Source: Roseibium album (GTDB lineage Bacteria > Pseudomonadota > Alphaproteobacteria > Rhizobiales > Stappiaceae). Taken from it: a stretch of 64,000 nt of DNA. This document shows, piece by piece, positions 16,597 through 25,050 of the stretch; the stretch's first letter is position 1; every line of letters begins with the position of its first letter. The stretch spans positions 1,134,567-1,198,566 of the forward strand of contig NZ_CXWE01000001.1 of NCBI RefSeq assembly GCF_001404515.1, written 5' to 3'. A model generated the notes under the pieces. The model worked only from the letters and a program-made list of their open reading frames with translations, ran no database searches and was not told the DNA's origin. The position numbers and the translations under genes were made by a program.

Positions 16597-18996
16597 ATGT
16601 CCACTCGTACTCCTCCCGCACATGCTCCCGTCGTTGTCATCGGCGGGGGAATCATGGGCTGCTCTACCCTCTATCATCTTGCCAAAATGGGTGTTTCTGA
16701 TGCGGTCCTGCTGGAGCGGAACCAATTGACATCCGGAACCACCTGGCACTCCGCGGCACAGGTGCGTGCACTTCGGAATTCTCGCAACCTGACGCGCATG
16801 ATTCAATACTCGGTCGAGCTGTATGGCCAGCTGGAGCAGGAGACGGGGCAGGCTGCCGGCTGGATCCAGAAAGGCTCACTTTCTATCGCGACCAGTGAGG
16901 ACAGGATGATCCACATCAGGCGGCAGGAAGCGCTCGCGAAAGCTTATGGAATTCCTGCGCAGTCCATCAGTCCGGATGAAGCCAGGGAACGTTGGCCGTT
17001 GATGAACGCGGACGATGTCCTTGGCGCAGTCTGGTCGCCGGATGACGGGCGCGTGAGTCCTTCAGACGTTTGCGCCGCTCTCGTGAAAGGCGCCAGATCG
17101 CTGGGCGCAAAGATTTTCGAAAAGACCGGGGTGACGGCAATCCTGACGGAGAACGGCAAGGTCAAAGGCGTGGAAACAGTCAACGGTACGGTAATGTGTG
17201 ATGCCATTGCCTTGTGTGCCGGCCTCTGGTCACGTGAAGCCGGTGCCATGGCGGGAGCTGAAGTGCCTCTGCTTGCCTGTGAACATTTCTATCTTCTGAC
17301 AAAGCCGGTCGACGGAATAGTCGGTAACACACCGACCCTCAGTGATCATGACAATCATCTTTATATCCGCGATGACAGCGGCGGCCTGCTGGTTGGCTGT
17401 TTTGAGCCGATGGGCAAACCGATCGCACCCGGTGTCCTGACGGAGAGTTTCGAATTCGGCCTGCTTCCTGAGGATTGGGATCATTTCGAGCCGATGATGA
17501 TGAACGCACTTCACCGGTTGCCGGCACTGGAGACCGCCGAAGTGAAGATGCTCCTGAATGGCCCGGAGAGTTTCACGCCGGACGGGACATTCATGCTGGG
17601 TGAGGCCGCGGAAACTCGAGGCCTTTTCCTGGGATGTGGCATGAATTCGGTGGGCGTTGCCGCCGGGGGAGGCGCGGGAATGAACCTCGCCCACACGATC
17701 ATTCACGGAGCGCCGTCATATGATCTTTCCGAAGCCGATGCCAAGCGCTTCGCACCGGTCTTCAATTCTGTCGAACATCTGATGGCGCGCGCGCCGGAGG
17801 TTCTCGGGACCCATTACGACATTGCCTATCCCGGCAAGCAGTTCAAGACGGCCCGCAAACTGAGGAGATTGCCGCTCGACAGTGAATACACAGAGGCAAA
17901 AGCCCATTTCGGTCAGTTCTTCGGATGGGAACGGCCGCTGTATTTCGGCAAGGAGCAGGAACCTGAACTGAAATTCGGTCGGCCGGACTGGTTTGAAAAT
18001 GTCAGGCAGGAGGTGATGGCAGCGCACGAGACTGCCGCCATTTTCGATGCGTCACCCTTCGGCAAGATTGAGATCGAGGGCCCGGATGCAGAAGCATTCC
18101 TGTTGAGGGTCTGTGCAGGATATGTTGGTCGCCGTGCGGGGTCGGTCATCTATACCGCGATCCTCAACGAACGCGGCACATTCGAAAGCGACATTACCGT
18201 TCAGCGCCTTTCGGATGCCCATTATCGTCTCTTTGTCGGAACCAACGCGATCAGGAAGGACCTGGCCTGGCTCCGGAGACACTCCGCGGACTTCGATGTG
18301 TCACTCACCGACACTACCCAAACCTACGCCGTTCTTGGTCTCATGGGACCGGAGAGTGCCCGTATTGCGGCAGAAGTCGGCGCGCCCGAACTCAACGATA
18401 TCGGGTATTTCAAACACGCCGAAGCACATATCGCAGGTCATCATGTGCGGGCTGCAAGGTTGTCCTATGTCGGGGAAGCGGGGTGGGAGATAACCTGCCG
18501 GTCTGAAAACGCCAGGTCAATCTACGCGGCGCTGACGAATGCCGGTGCCGAACCGGCGGGCTTGTTTGCACAGACATCGATGCGTGTCGAGAAAGGGTTC
18601 TGCGCGATGGGACACGAACTTGACAGCGATGTGACACCGGTGGAGGCCGGTCTTGATGCAATGACCCGGAAGTCGGGTGGTTTCATCGGCGCTGACGCCA
18701 TCGCGAAACACAAGGCAGGTGGTGGCGTATCGAAGGTGGTTTCACTCGCGTTCGAGGACGAGGCTGCGGTTCCGCTCGGACACGAGCCTTTGCTGCTCGA
18801 TGGGGAGGTTTTGGGGCAAACGACGACATGTGCTTACGGCTACCGTATCGGACGGCCGATTGCCCTGGCGCACGTGGAGCAGTCGCTAGAGTCCGGATCT
18901 GAGGTCGATGTCGACATTGCCGGGTCATTGTTCAAGGCAACTGTCACCATTGGTCCGCTGTTCGATCCTCAGGGCAGTCGCATGCGGCCGTCTTGA
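16597..18996 (+). CDS. FAD-dependent dimethylglycine/sarcosine dehydrogenase-like protein with GcvT domain
   Basis: A 799-residue flavoprotein. The N-terminal DAO-type oxidase domain has the dinucleotide motif VVVIGGGIMGCSTLYHLAKMG. In LTSGTTWHSAAQVR the histidine is the residue that carries covalent FAD in dimethylglycine and sarcosine dehydrogenases. From about residue 430 a linker and a GcvT-type aminomethyl/folate-binding domain follow (SPFGKIEIEGPDAEAFLL, LSYVGEAGWEI, EKGFCAMGHEL). Such enzymes oxidatively demethylate methylated glycines or amines and pass the one-carbon unit to tetrahydrofolate. The exact substrate (dimethylglycine, sarcosine, methylaminobutanoate) cannot be read. I choose the ATG at 16597 with GGAAG upstream; the frame extends 94 codons further but into the regulatory region. 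Confidence 0.9.
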   Translation: MSTRTPPAHAPVVVIGGGIMGCSTLYHLAKMGVSDAVLLERNQLTSGTTWHSAAQVRALRNSRNLTRMIQYSVELYGQLEQETGQAAGWIQKGSLSIATSEDRMIHIRRQEALAKAYGIPAQSISPDEARERWPLMNADDVLGAVWSPDDGRVSPSDVCAALVKGARSLGAKIFEKTGVTAILTENGKVKGVETVNGTVMCDAIALCAGLWSREAGAMAGAEVPLLACEHFYLLTKPVDGIVGNTPTLSDHDNHLYIRDDSGGLLVGCFEPMGKPIAPGVLTESFEFGLLPEDWDHFEPMMMNALHRLPALETAEVKMLLNGPESFTPDGTFMLGEAAETRGLFLGCGMNSVGVAAGGGAGMNLAHTIIHGAPSYDLSEADAKRFAPVFNSVEHLMARAPEVLGTHYDIAYPGKQFKTARKLRRLPLDSEYTEAKAHFGQFFGWERPLYFGKEQEPELKFGRPDWFENVRQEVMAAHETAAIFDASPFGKIEIEGPDAEAFLLRVCAGYVGRRAGSVIYTAILNERGTFESDITVQRLSDAHYRLFVGTNAIRKDLAWLRRHSADFDVSLTDTTQTYAVLGLMGPESARIAAEVGAPELNDIGYFKHAEAHIAGHHVRAARLSYVGEAGWEITCRSENARSIYAALTNAGAEPAGLFAQTSMRVEKGFCAMGHELDSDVTPVEAGLDAMTRKSGGFIGADAIAKHKAGGGVSKVVSLAFEDEAAVPLGHEPLLLDGEVLGQTTTCAYGYRIGRPIALAHVEQSLESGSEVDVDIAGSLFKATVTIGPLFDPQGSRMRPS

Positions 18997-19252
18997 CTTC
19001 AAATAAATTCGATCCTTCCTGGACTTGAACTTTCCTTGTCGCTTCGGTCGTATCCGGGTTTGCGTCTGGATCGGACGCCAAACTCGTTTTGACCCAATCG
19101 GCTTTTCAGGGCCGGGTTGCCGGTTTCGTGGTTTCTCCTGGCCTTTGCACCGGGCTTGCCCTGCGTCTTGCGATCGCCGGTCACGGATCGGGATGGAACC
19201 TGCCCGAACCCAACCAGTCAGGTTGATCCGGGCAGTGGTCGCCTGATCAGCT
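18997..19252. other. convergent intergenic region
   Basis: About 255 bases between the convergent flavoprotein and egtD genes. Frames here on both strands are arginine- and proline-rich with no ribosome-binding site and overlap the coding ends, so I regard the stretch as non-coding. No clear terminator hairpin with a T run was seen. Confidence 0.35.
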
Positions 19253-20200
19253 TTATCCGGACTGAAGGATGTAGACGGAGAACCAGGATTGCGCATCGCA
19301 ATGTTGATCCAGGACCCTCCAGCCGCTCTGGTTCGCAATCTCTGAAAAAGCCTCTTCGTCGTATTTGTGGGAATTTTCGGTGTGGATCGTTTCGTGCTTC
19401 TGGAAAGCGATGGTATCCGCGCCGATCGTGACCGACTGTTCGGTCAGGCTTTCCAGGTGCATTTCGATCCGGCTCTCATCCGCGTTCCATATAGCCTTGT
19501 GCGCAAAGGCATTGAGTTCGAAATCTGCCCCGCATTCCCGGTTTATCCGTTGCAGGAGATTGAGGTTGAAGGCCGCAGTCACTCCGGCAGGGTCGTCATA
19601 TGCTTCCAGGAGCACCTCTTCTTCCTTCGGACGGTCAACGCCGACAATCATCGTTGCGCCAGGCATGGCCTCGCGGAGAGACCGCAAAAGAGCCGTGGCT
19701 TCGGCGCGTTCGAAATTGCCGATTGTCGAGCCGGGAAAAAAGACCAGCACGGGCAGTTCGGGCAGCAAAGGCAGTTTGCCGAGAGGCTGCGTGAAATCGG
19801 CCGCGACCGGGATCACGGCCAGTGACGGGTAGGCCCGCCGAACGCGTTCGGCAGCGTCTTTCAGATGGTTGGCGGAAATATCGACCGGCATATAGACCGA
19901 AAGGTCGGGAAAGGCGCCGAGAAGCAGGTTCGTCTTCCGGCTGGAGCCGCTGCCGAGTTCGACCATTGCGCCACGGGCTCCCGGCAGCCGCGAATATTGG
20001 CGGATTTCAGTCTCCAGGATGCCAAGTTCGGTTCGGGTTGGATAATAGGCGTCCAGTTCGGTTATGGCTTCGAACAGATGCGAGCCGACATCATCATAAA
20101 GCCATTTGCTGCTGACGGATTTGCGCGCCGCTTTCAGGCCGGCAAGGACGTCGGACCTGAAGGTTTTGTCGGCTCGTACAGGGGGAACATGTTTGGTCAT
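19253..20200 (-). CDS. egtD: L-histidine N(alpha)-methyltransferase (ergothioneine biosynthesis)
   Basis: EgtD transfers three methyl groups from S-adenosylmethionine to histidine to make hercynine. The 315-residue length fits the family. The SAM-binding GSGSSRKTNLLL motif near residue 85 follows a YDDVGSHLFEAITELDAYYPTRTE segment characteristic of EgtD. The histidine-binding region (FNLNLLQRINRECGADF) and the C-terminal ETIHTENSHKYD segment are present. The ATG at 20200 overlaps the egtB stop by four bases (ATGA), indicating translational coupling; the frame extends upstream only because it runs through egtB. Confidence 0.96.
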   Translation of the reverse strand: MTKHVPPVRADKTFRSDVLAGLKAARKSVSSKWLYDDVGSHLFEAITELDAYYPTRTELGILETEIRQYSRLPGARGAMVELGSGSSRKTNLLLGAFPDLSVYMPVDISANHLKDAAERVRRAYPSLAVIPVAADFTQPLGKLPLLPELPVLVFFPGSTIGNFERAEATALLRSLREAMPGATMIVGVDRPKEEEVLLEAYDDPAGVTAAFNLNLLQRINRECGADFELNAFAHKAIWNADESRIEMHLESLTEQSVTIGADTIAFQKHETIHTENSHKYDEEAFSEIANQSGWRVLDQHCDAQSWFSVYILQSG

Positions 20201-21462
20201 TGATCTGCCGCCAGTCTGAGCCCCAGCATTTGCCAGCGCTGCTGTGGATAGAAAAAGGTTCGATAAGAAGAACGCATCTGAAGCTTCGGGGTTGCACAGG
20301 ACCCGCCCCGCAGCACCATCTGGTTCACCATGAATTTGCCGTTGTATTCCCCGATGGCGCCATCGGGAGGCGAGAAGCCCGGATAAGGAGAAAAGGCGCT
20401 GCTGGTCCACTGCCAGACATCTCCCCAGAGGCTTGCGTGGCGCCCCTGCGGTATGTGTGTGCCGTTTTCCAGAAAGTTTCCTTCGATTTCAGTCGCTTCG
20501 GCCGCCGCTTCCCATTCCGCTTCTGTCGGCAGCCGACGACCGCTCCAGCGGGCGAAGGCATCGGCCTCGTAAAAGCTGACATGGACCACGGGAGCAGACA
20601 GATCGACGGGACGCGGACCTTGCAGCGTGTAGGTCCACCATTGGCCGTCCTGTTGCCACCAGTAGAGGGGAGAATCCCAGCCGTTCTTTTCGCGAACCGC
20701 CCAGCCTTCCATCAACCAGAGCGTCTGGGTTTCATATCCGCCGTCATTCATGAAGGCGATCCAGTCGCCGTTGGTTACCAGGCGGTCGGCAAGCTTGTAC
20801 GGTTCCAGCCAGACCTTGTGCCGCGGTCCTTCGCAGTCATAGGCAAAGCCGTCGCCATCATGGCCGATTTCAACGAGCCCGCCCGCATGCAATGTCCAGT
20901 CTTGCTCTCGTATGGCGGTAACGGCGCCGGGTTGTGAGGGAATGTAGGCCGGTAGCAGCGGATTGAAGGAAAGGGCGTGCAGGAGGTCGGTAATCAACAG
21001 TTCCTGGTGCTGCATTTCATGGTGACACCCCAGTGTAACCAGTGCGTCCAGCCTGTCAGGGTCAAGAGTGAATCCGCCGCGCGAAAGACCGTCCCGCAAT
21101 GCATCTTCGACATGCGCCCGATAGGAAAGGACTTCCGTGACCGTCGGGCGGGACAACAGGCCACGCCGTGAGCGCGTGTGTCTGGGGCCGGCCTGAACAT
21201 AGTAGGAGTTGAAGAGAACTGCGAAACGGTTGTCCTTTGGCTGGTAACCGGGCAGGAATGGTTTCAGGATGAATTCCTCGAAGAACCAGGTCGTATGCGC
21301 CAGGTGCCACTTGGGCGGACTGGCGTCTTCCATGGATTGAAGACCCAGGTCTTCGTCATTGAGTGGGGCGGTTAGCTTTTCCGTTTGCGTTCGTGTTGCG
21401 TAAAATAGATCCAGGAGTTCCGAAGCGGAAGACGGTTCGCTCCGCTCATCCAGGTAGGTCAT
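20197..21462 (-). CDS. egtB: hercynine oxygenase / ergothioneine sulfoxide synthase
   Basis: EgtB is a non-haem iron enzyme that joins hercynine to a cysteine donor with oxygen, forming the sulfoxide precursor of ergothioneine. The 421 residues comprise an N-terminal DinB-like four-helix domain and a C-terminal formylglycine-generating-enzyme-like domain (VHVSFYEADAFARWSGRRLPTEAEWE, LRGGSC). The iron ligands are visible as H56 (WHLAHTTW) and the H-x3-H pair H148/H152 in HHEMQHQE. It is the first gene of the egtB-egtD operon. No egtA or egtC lies beside it, but EgtC-like and EgtE-like genes occur about 20 kb away. Whether gamma-glutamylcysteine or free cysteine is used cannot be read. Confidence 0.95.
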   Translation of the reverse strand: MTYLDERSEPSSASELLDLFYATRTQTEKLTAPLNDEDLGLQSMEDASPPKWHLAHTTWFFEEFILKPFLPGYQPKDNRFAVLFNSYYVQAGPRHTRSRRGLLSRPTVTEVLSYRAHVEDALRDGLSRGGFTLDPDRLDALVTLGCHHEMQHQELLITDLLHALSFNPLLPAYIPSQPGAVTAIREQDWTLHAGGLVEIGHDGDGFAYDCEGPRHKVWLEPYKLADRLVTNGDWIAFMNDGGYETQTLWLMEGWAVREKNGWDSPLYWWQQDGQWWTYTLQGPRPVDLSAPVVHVSFYEADAFARWSGRRLPTEAEWEAAAEATEIEGNFLENGTHIPQGRHASLWGDVWQWTSSAFSPYPGFSPPDGAIGEYNGKFMVNQMVLRGGSCATPKLQMRSSYRTFFYPQQRWQMLGLRLAADQ

Positions 21463-21998
21463 ATGTTTCCCTCCACGCAGGCAACGGCTTTGACGCCTCG
21501 AGCCGGCCCTGTGACTGCCACCAAGCGGCCTCTACGTAAGTGACGGATCGTGAATTCCAACGTTGGGATTTGCACCATGCCGGTGCAAAAACGCGCCATG
21601 CAGCTGTGAAAGAATGGTTTGGTGACAAAAGTCACCATGTGCTTGAAAAAAGCATAACGTCCGGTTTCATGGTAGTTAATCCGCAATTCATTGATTTTCA
21701 GTCAGAAGTTCGCGCCTTCAGAACGAGTCATCCGGCTTTTGATGGTGCTGAAAGTAAGAAATTGTTCCTGACAACTGCCTGTCAGGATTGTTGGGAAGTT
21801 GACTTCACAAACGTGTGAGGGGTTGTGCGCACCAACCATGAGATGTGCGGGCAGGGTGTCTCTAAATTGTGTTGCAAACAGGTCTTTGCCGGTCTCGTTT
21901 CGCACTTGATTGACATTTTGGGACAATTGTCCTAACTAAAAATAGGTCAATTGTCCTAGAGTGACATCAAACATGAAAAATGTGCCGGGAAAATCAAA
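21463..21998. other. divergent intergenic region egtB / tetR
   Basis: About 535 bases holding the egtB promoter and the TetR-gene promoter with its operators (21921-21958). An eight-base-pair inverted repeat TCCTGACA/TGTCAGGA with a six-base loop lies at 21766-21787. Short frames on both strands lack ribosome-binding sites and recognisable products. Confidence 0.5.
21921..21958. promoter_or_regulatory. paired TetR operators
   Basis: GGACAATTGTCC at 21921-21932 is a perfect 12-base palindrome. TAGGTCAATTGTCCTA at 21943-21958 is a second copy with one mismatched pair. Their centres are 24 bases apart, just upstream of the TetR gene, as expected for autorepression. Confidence 0.7.
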
Positions 21999-22601
21999 AT
22001 GAAATCCAGCTCCACCAGGCAGCAGATCATTGATGCGGCGGATGAGCTGTTCTACGCGCAGGGATTTGGCGAAACCTCGTTCGCCGATATCGCGAAATCG
22101 GTCAGCATTTCGCGCGGAAACTTCTATTACCACTTCAAAACCAAGGATGAGATCCTCGACGCGGTCATCGAAAAGCGTTTGTCCGACCGGGAAGACATGC
22201 TGCGAAACTGGGACAAGATGTCCGGGAACCCGGCAGAGCGAATTGCCTGTTTCGTGCGGATACTCATCGTCAATCAGACGAAAATATTTGCCTATGGCTG
22301 CCCTGTCGGGACGCTGACGATGGAACTTGCCAAGCTTGAGCACGCCTCCAGCGGCAACGCCAACCGCATCATGGGATTGTTCCGCGACTGGCTGACCCGC
22401 CAGTTTTCGGAACTTGACAGCGACGCTGACGCTGAGGCTCAGGCGCTTCATGTCCTCAGCTGGAGCCAGGGGGTTGCAACACTGGCGCAGGCCTTCAGGG
22501 ATGAAGACTTCGTTCGGCGGGAAGTGGATCAGATCCTCGACTGGGTCGGACGGGTGTCGCCGAGTTCCAGTCTTCGGCAACCCGGTCTGGCCGGCATCTG
22601 A
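21999..22601 (+). CDS. TetR-family transcriptional regulator
   Basis: A 200-residue TetR-type repressor. Residues 5-52 form the helix-turn-helix (TRQQIIDAADELFYAQGFGETSFADIAKSVSISRGNFYYHFKTKDEIL). The C-terminal ligand domain contains YGCPVGTLTMELAK, a segment seen in the AcrR/YxaF-like group with C-terminal domains that respond to electrophiles or aromatic compounds. It is followed after 33 bases by a YciI-like gene, and two palindromic operators precede it. It probably represses this two-gene unit. The inducer is unknown. Confidence 0.92.
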   Translation: MKSSSTRQQIIDAADELFYAQGFGETSFADIAKSVSISRGNFYYHFKTKDEILDAVIEKRLSDREDMLRNWDKMSGNPAERIACFVRILIVNQTKIFAYGCPVGTLTMELAKLEHASSGNANRIMGLFRDWLTRQFSELDSDADAEAQALHVLSWSQGVATLAQAFRDEDFVRREVDQILDWVGRVSPSSSLRQPGLAGI

Positions 22602-22634
22602 AAGAGCTTCAATTCTGTTTCAAGGGAGAATGAA

Positions 22635-22922
22635 ATGTTTATCGTGACGCTGAAGTTTTCTGACAACAAGGCACGTGCCGGTGACCTGATGGACGGGCAC
22701 AAGGCATGGATCAAAGACGGCTTCGATCAGGGCCTGTTTCTGATGGTTGGCAGCCTGCAGCCGAACATGGGTGGCGGCATCATCGCTCACAACACGACCC
22801 GAGAGGAAATCGAAGTCTTCGTCGGAGAAGATCCATTCGTTTCCGAAGGCGTGGTGAGTGCCGAAATTCTGGAAATCACGCCCGCGCGGCTGGACGAGCG
22901 GTTGGAGTTTCTGGCGGCGTAA
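22635..22922 (+). CDS. YciI-family protein
   Basis: A 95-residue protein with the ferredoxin-like YCII fold (MFIVTLKFSDNKARAGDLMDGHKAWIKDGFDQGLFLMVGSLQP). The histidine-aspartate pair typical of the family active site is suggested by DGHKAW and GEDPF. Some YciI proteins act in degradation of aromatic or halogenated compounds; most have no known substrate. AGGGAGA lies about six bases before the ATG. It forms an operon with the TetR regulator and ends at a bidirectional terminator. Confidence 0.88.
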   Translation: MFIVTLKFSDNKARAGDLMDGHKAWIKDGFDQGLFLMVGSLQPNMGGGIIAHNTTREEIEVFVGEDPFVSEGVVSAEILEITPARLDERLEFLAA

Positions 22923-22967
22923 GGTCTTGAGCGACTGAAGCTGGATATCGGCCTTGATCAAAAAAGT

Positions 22968-22989
22968 AAAGCGCCCGCAGGGGCGCTTT
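22968..22989. terminator. bidirectional terminator between yciI and metG
   Basis: AAAGCGCCC (22968-22976) pairs perfectly with GGGCGCTTT (22981-22989) around a four-base loop. A and T runs flank the stem. It serves the convergent yciI-like and metG genes. Confidence 0.9.
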
Positions 22990-23010
22990 TACATGTTGTC
23001 GGGTGGGGCC

Positions 23011-24531
23011 TTACTGAACCCGCGGAAAAAGCGGCTCGATTTCGTCCAGTTCACTGCCGCCCGGTAGCCTGTCCAGCTCCGGTTTCCATGGACGGGCAAT
23101 GTCGGTGACGTTCAGCGTGGCAAGGGCCTTGCCGGCCGACACCGGGATCACCTGCTGCAACGCTTCCATCACGATACGCAGGCAATCGAGACCGACATAG
23201 ACGACATCTCGCGCGCGGTCCCTGGTCTCTTCGGACTTGAAGAGCGTCCAGGGAGCCTGCTTGTCGAAATAGTTGTTCATCTCGGCCGCCGCATTGATGA
23301 TGGACTGCATCCGCGCCGGAATGTCGGCGAGATCTATCCATTCACCCATGCCTGCGGTCGCATCAAGCACCGTTTGACGCAAAGCCTCGTCTTCTGCCGT
23401 GAGAGGACCCTTGACCGGAAGTTTTCCGTCGAAGTTCTTTCTGGCGAACTTGGCACCGCGAGAAAGCAGGTTGCCAAGCTTGTTGTTGAGCTCGCTCTCG
23501 TAAGTCTGCGCAATCAGCTCGACCGAAATCTGGCTGTCACTGTCCGCACGCATGTGGCGGGCGAGATACCAGCGCAACGCGTCAACGCCGAGCTTGTCCA
23601 TGACCTCTATCGGATCGACTGTGTTGCCGATGGATTTGGACATCTTGACCCCGCCGGCGCCGACCCAGTGGCTGTGCACCGAGAGCTTTTTCGGCAGCGG
23701 CAGATCAGCGGCCATCAGCATCAGGGGCCAGTAGACACCGTGCGGCTTGAGGATATCCTTGCCGATCATGTGCTCGCACTCCGCCCACCAGTCCTGGTAG
23801 CCATCTTCCGGCCAGCCGATATTGGTCAGGTAGTTGGCCAGGGCGTCAAACCAGACATAGGTGACGAAGTCCGTGTCGAAGGGCAATTCCACGCCGAGGG
23901 TCACACGGGATTTCGGCCGGGAGATGCACAGATCCTCCAGCGGTTCGGCCAGCATTTTCTTCAGCTCGTTCCTGAACGACTCGGGTTGGACGAAATCCGG
24001 ATTGTCGTCGATGTGTTTCAGGAGCTGTACACGGAACGGTTCCATTTTCAAAAAGTAATTGGTTTCGTCCGTCTGCTCGACCTGCATGGTCGGATGCAGC
24101 GGACACTGTCCGTCCTCTGTGAGGTCGCTCTCCTTCTTGAACTCCTCGCAGCCCTTGCAGTAGGTGCCCGTATACTGCTTCTTGACGATCAGTCCCTTGT
24201 CGAAGATGCGCTGCTCCATCTCCGCGACGGCTTTCTTGTGGCCTTCGCGGCTTGTGCGGACGAAATAGTCGAATTCGACACCGAGTTTTTCGAAAACGTC
24301 GCGAAACTCCGCGCAGCGCATGTCGAGATATTCCTCGACCGGCATACCCAGTTCCTGCGCGGCTTCCTGGTTCTTCTGGCCGTGCTCGTCCACGCCCGTC
24401 GACAGCATCAGTTCATAACCCAGTGCCTGGCGGTTGCGCTTCAGGATATCGGCCATGATGGACGTGAAAGCATGACCGATATGTGGAGAACCGTTGACGT
24501 AATAGATCGGGGTTGTGATGTAGCTTTTCAT
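23011..24531 (-). CDS. metG: methionyl-tRNA synthetase, zinc-knuckle type
   Basis: This class I aminoacyl-tRNA synthetase charges tRNA(Met). HIGH occurs at residues 17-20 and KMSKS near residue 300 (GGVKMSKSIGN). The connective peptide carries one zinc knuckle, C-x2-C-x14-C-x2-H (YCKGCEEF to QCPLH), as in the Thermus enzyme. The anticodon-binding helical domain ends the 506-residue protein, and there is no C-terminal dimerisation (EMAP II-like) domain. As I remember them, the standard MetG proteins of Rhizobiales lack cysteines at this knuckle, so this copy may be a second or laterally acquired MetRS. It stands alone, with a strong terminator behind it. Confidence 0.95.
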   Translation of the reverse strand: MKSYITTPIYYVNGSPHIGHAFTSIMADILKRNRQALGYELMLSTGVDEHGQKNQEAAQELGMPVEEYLDMRCAEFRDVFEKLGVEFDYFVRTSREGHKKAVAEMEQRIFDKGLIVKKQYTGTYCKGCEEFKKESDLTEDGQCPLHPTMQVEQTDETNYFLKMEPFRVQLLKHIDDNPDFVQPESFRNELKKMLAEPLEDLCISRPKSRVTLGVELPFDTDFVTYVWFDALANYLTNIGWPEDGYQDWWAECEHMIGKDILKPHGVYWPLMLMAADLPLPKKLSVHSHWVGAGGVKMSKSIGNTVDPIEVMDKLGVDALRWYLARHMRADSDSQISVELIAQTYESELNNKLGNLLSRGAKFARKNFDGKLPVKGPLTAEDEALRQTVLDATAGMGEWIDLADIPARMQSIINAAAEMNNYFDKQAPWTLFKSEETRDRARDVVYVGLDCLRIVMEALQQVIPVSAGKALATLNVTDIARPWKPELDRLPGGSELDEIEPLFPRVQ

Positions 24532-24846
24532 CCAAACGCTTTCGAATTTTCTGTATCACGAGCAAAACGCATAAACATATGCGGCATGATAGCTGATGCG
24601 CTCCCGGGAAGGGGACCGCAGCTATATTTCACACTCAAGGGATCAAGGAAAGCCCCGCTTCGGGTTTCTGACCTCAATGTGGGGTTTCCGGCGCGATTGG
24701 CAATGTTCAGACCAGACACGCAGGTCTTGAGTGAGGGAGTGGCAAAGTGCTCCCTCGTCATCCCTTTACCCGTTTTCGCGGGCATTTGCTCCGTTTGGGA
24801 ACCAACAACCGCAGACCTCCGGCTGAAATCCGAAACGCTGTGGTGT

Positions 24847-24888
24847 ACTGGGTCCCGGATCTCCGCTCCGCTGTGTCCGGGATGACAA
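24847..24888. repeat. interspersed palindromic repeat unit 1
   Basis: The segment from ACTGGGTCCCGGATC to GTGTCCGGGATGACA has the sequence style of the short mobile palindromic elements scattered in Rhizobiales genomes. GGTCCCGGATC pairs with GTCCGGGATGAC as an imperfect stem around CTCCGCTCCGCT. Confidence 0.65.
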
Positions 24889-24929
24889 TCGCCTGGGAAA
24901 AGCAAGAAGCGCAAATGTCCTCACATCCC

Positions 24930-24957
24930 TTGTCATCCCTGCGAAAGCAGGGATCCA
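24930..24957. repeat. interspersed palindromic repeat unit 2
   Basis: ATCCCTGC (24935-24942) and GCAGGGAT (24947-24954) form a perfect stem capped by GAAA, with the flank TTGTCATCCCTGCG commonly seen in alphaproteobacterial intergenic repeats. Confidence 0.65.
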
Positions 24958-25050
24958 ATAACCGCCTTGCTTGAAAGCTGATTCAAGGGGCTATGTCACT
25001 CCCAATCCCAAATCTTCGCTCTGCTGCGGTTAGGGCGATGAGGAAATAGC

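Larger units (their letters stand above)
24532..25050. other. intergenic region with interspersed palindromic repeats
   Basis: About 520 bases between metG and the YeiH gene. The right half contains two dispersed-repeat units annotated separately. Translations of this DNA show the familiar artefact peptides of alphaproteobacterial repeats (for example DPCFRRDD), which explains the short frames here. I see no gene. Confidence 0.6.

Noticed and set aside
18925..19338. Minus-strand frame of 137 codons in the egtD downstream region
   Set aside because: It overlaps two convergent real genes, is rich in Arg/Pro/Gln and has no ribosome-binding site.
23374..24885. Plus-strand frame of 503 codons
   Set aside because: Antisense of metG; the metG protein is unambiguous (HIGH, KMSKS).
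24528..24958. Short minus-strand frames upstream of metG
   Set aside because: Their peptides are the known artefact translations of dispersed palindromic repeats.
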